Positions 62,839 through 64,000 of a stretch of 64,000 nucleotides of DNA are shown here, piece after piece. A program made the translations under genes and the position numbers. This DNA comes from Gordonia rubripertincta (GTDB lineage: Bacteria > Actinomycetota > Actinomycetes > Mycobacteriales > Mycobacteriaceae): contig NZ_CP136136.1 in assembly GCF_038024875.1 (NCBI RefSeq), forward strand, positions 3,968,001 through 4,032,000. Reading direction: 5' to 3'. Below the pieces are notes generated by a model. That model searched no databases. It was not told where the DNA came from and saw nothing but the letters and a program-made list of their open reading frames with translations. Each line of letters opens with the position of its first letter. Positions within the stretch are counted from its first letter, which is position 1.

Positions 62839-64000
62839 TCATCGCCCTTCTACGAGCGACCGCAATAGATCCTGGGTCTCTCGGTCAGTCGAGTACATAC
62901 GCATCCCCCGCATGCCCCGTGTCAGGAGCACCTTGTAGGTATTCTTGATCGCCTTCTCAAACGAGAGCCCTTGCCCCTTCTTGACCTGCTTGTCATGGCT
63001 GAACTCCGGCCGAGCTTCCCAGTGGTCCGTCCGCCACACGAGGTCAGGCCCGAAAATCACGGCGCCGTAGTCGTACTCGAAGCCTTGCGCCGTATACACA
63101 CATCCCACTTGGTCGAATCCAGCTGGATCGAATGCCCAAAAGGCGGTACCGGGAGCACCAGCGTGGGATGTCGCCTTCTTGTTATTCCATGGCCGCTTCC
63201 AATCGCCGACCACGACGTCGTCGACCAATCCGCCTCCCTTGATCGGATCGCTCCACTCCCAGCAATAGCCGGCTGCGATCCGCGCGGAGAATCCTTCCTC
63301 GAGGAGTTCACGCAGTCTTGTCTCGATGAGCGACGGGGCGTCATCGACGTGGACCTCGAATGCGTCGTCACCCTCCCACTTGGTCGGCCCGCCGGGTTCT
63401 AGCTCAAGAAGCCGGTGCACCCAGTGTTCGTAGGCGCGACTGCCGCCACAACGGAACTGTCCATCCAGGTCGACCTCGGTTACCTTGCAGCCCATTCGGA
63501 TTGCAGCACCTTCAATTTCCGCAACGCTTCCGCGCTCCGAGGGCTTAACCACCTGGTATTCGTCGAGCAGGAATACAGGCACACGGGCAGAGTCAATCAG
63601 CTCCTCTACCTGAGGTCGGCCGGTACGGAGGGTCGCCTTTGTAAAGCGATTCGTGGAGGTCTCGCGGATGCGGTGGGCTTCGTCGCAAATAAGCACGTCG
63701 ACCCCATTCGGCTCGGCATCGATGAATTGGTTGTAGTACGTGAAGAGCCTCTGCACGCGAGGCTGTCTGGCCCCTGCGACCTTTCGTAGCGTCTGAGTGA
63801 ACGCGGACGAACCAGTTGCATGCAGACTCGTGCGTCCTTGCCGCGACAATTCACCGAGAAGGCTGAGCGCGATGACTGACTTTCCTGAACCTGGTCCACC
63901 CTTGATGATGACGACTTCTTTGGTGTTGCTTCGAGAAGCGTTGCGAACGGCGCGCATGACGTCCTCATAGGCGACCTGCTGCTCGTCGAGAAGCACGAAC
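62839..64000 (-). CDS. DUF2075-family ATPase/helicase-like protein, partial at the window edge
   Basis: At least 387 codons are visible; the frame continues past 64000 without a start, so the N-terminus (sometimes a GIY-YIG nuclease in this family) is outside. Walker A is IIKGGPGSGKSVIALSLL, Walker B is VLICDEAHRIRE (DEAH), motif III is FLLDEYQVVKPSER, then QFRCGGS and CVYTAQGFEYDYGAVIF. The final VLLTRGMRGMRMY is motif VI. DUF2075 proteins are superfamily-1-type helicase ATPases often near defence genes. It precedes the possible EVE-like gene. Confidence 0.9.
   Translation of the reverse strand, partial: FVLLDEQQVAYEDVMRAVRNASRSNTKEVVIIKGGPGSGKSVIALSLLGELSRQGRTSLHATGSSAFTQTLRKVAGARQPRVQRLFTYYNQFIDAEPNGVDVLICDEAHRIRETSTNRFTKATLRTGRPQVEELIDSARVPVFLLDEYQVVKPSERGSVAEIEGAAIRMGCKVTEVDLDGQFRCGGSRAYEHWVHRLLELEPGGPTKWEGDDAFEVHVDDAPSLIETRLRELLEEGFSARIAAGYCWEWSDPIKGGGLVDDVVVGDWKRPWNNKKATSHAGAPGTAFWAFDPAGFDQVGCVYTAQGFEYDYGAVIFGPDLVWRTDHWEARPEFSHDKQVKKGQGLSFEKAIKNTYKVLLTRGMRGMRMYSTDRETQDLLRSLVEGR

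Overview
The window is high-GC actinobacterial chromosome. Its gene content (PknK-type kinase, FadD5-like ligase, mycofactocin-coupled SDR, ESX-type WXG100 proteins with a TNT toxin, DUF3558 lipoprotein, IS1081-like IS256 element) points to Mycobacteriales, most like a Gordonia or a close relative. The genus is an inference from gene content. No rRNA, tRNA or CRISPR array was seen.

Layout. 1-4.9 kb: a pknK gene on the minus strand split by an IS1081-like element with a 9-bp target duplication; removing the element restores the frame. 5-12.6 kb: nitronate monooxygenase, sugar porter, a PAS-GGDEF-EAL c-di-GMP enzyme, a stand-alone ketoacyl synthase and a membrane protein. 12.6-22.1 kb: F420-type oxidoreductase, a two-gene ABC exporter, secreted hydrolase, a molybdopterin oxidoreductase with its flavin reductase, glutathione peroxidase, DUF1295 protein and an FAD oxidoreductase. 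22.1-28.3 kb: FadD5-like ligase with a decayed second fadD, an ECF42-type sigma factor with its DGPF partner, VanY-like peptidase, DUF2235 hydrolase, and a VOC/ArsR pair. 28.5-38.5 kb: GntR regulator, frameshifted carotenoid oxygenase with a TetR and palindromic operator, a branched-chain-type ABC importer whose two permeases and first ATPase are fused, and two more TetR regulators. 38.5-51.9 kb: SRPBCC protein with a shifted C-terminus, SnoaL-like protein, SDR, M23 peptidase, amino-acid permease, NUDIX regulator opposite a VWA protein, DUF3558 pair, a two-component flavin monooxygenase with LuxR regulator, and a LysR gene with one in-frame stop facing an amidohydrolase/mycofactocin-SDR operon.

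52-64 kb is an accessory island. A methyltransferase gene is followed by two cargo modules: a TY-Chap/YbjN-like protein with an anchored partner, and a WXG100-WXG100-TNT toxin-immunity cassette. Each module ends in a decayed copy of the methyltransferase 3' region. Beyond lie an exonuclease-BRCT-TerD fusion, a membrane/coiled-coil protein, a uracil-DNA-glycosylase-like protein, and a DUF2075 ATPase with a possible EVE-like partner. This looks like a toxin/defence hotspot built by repeated insertion beside the methyltransferase gene, and it is the most interesting part of the window.

Several genes are broken: pknK by an IS, carotenoid oxygenase and SRPBCC by single-base shifts, lysR by a stop codon, and a second fadD by deletions. 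The two single-base shifts lie in or next to short base runs, so they could be sequencing errors.
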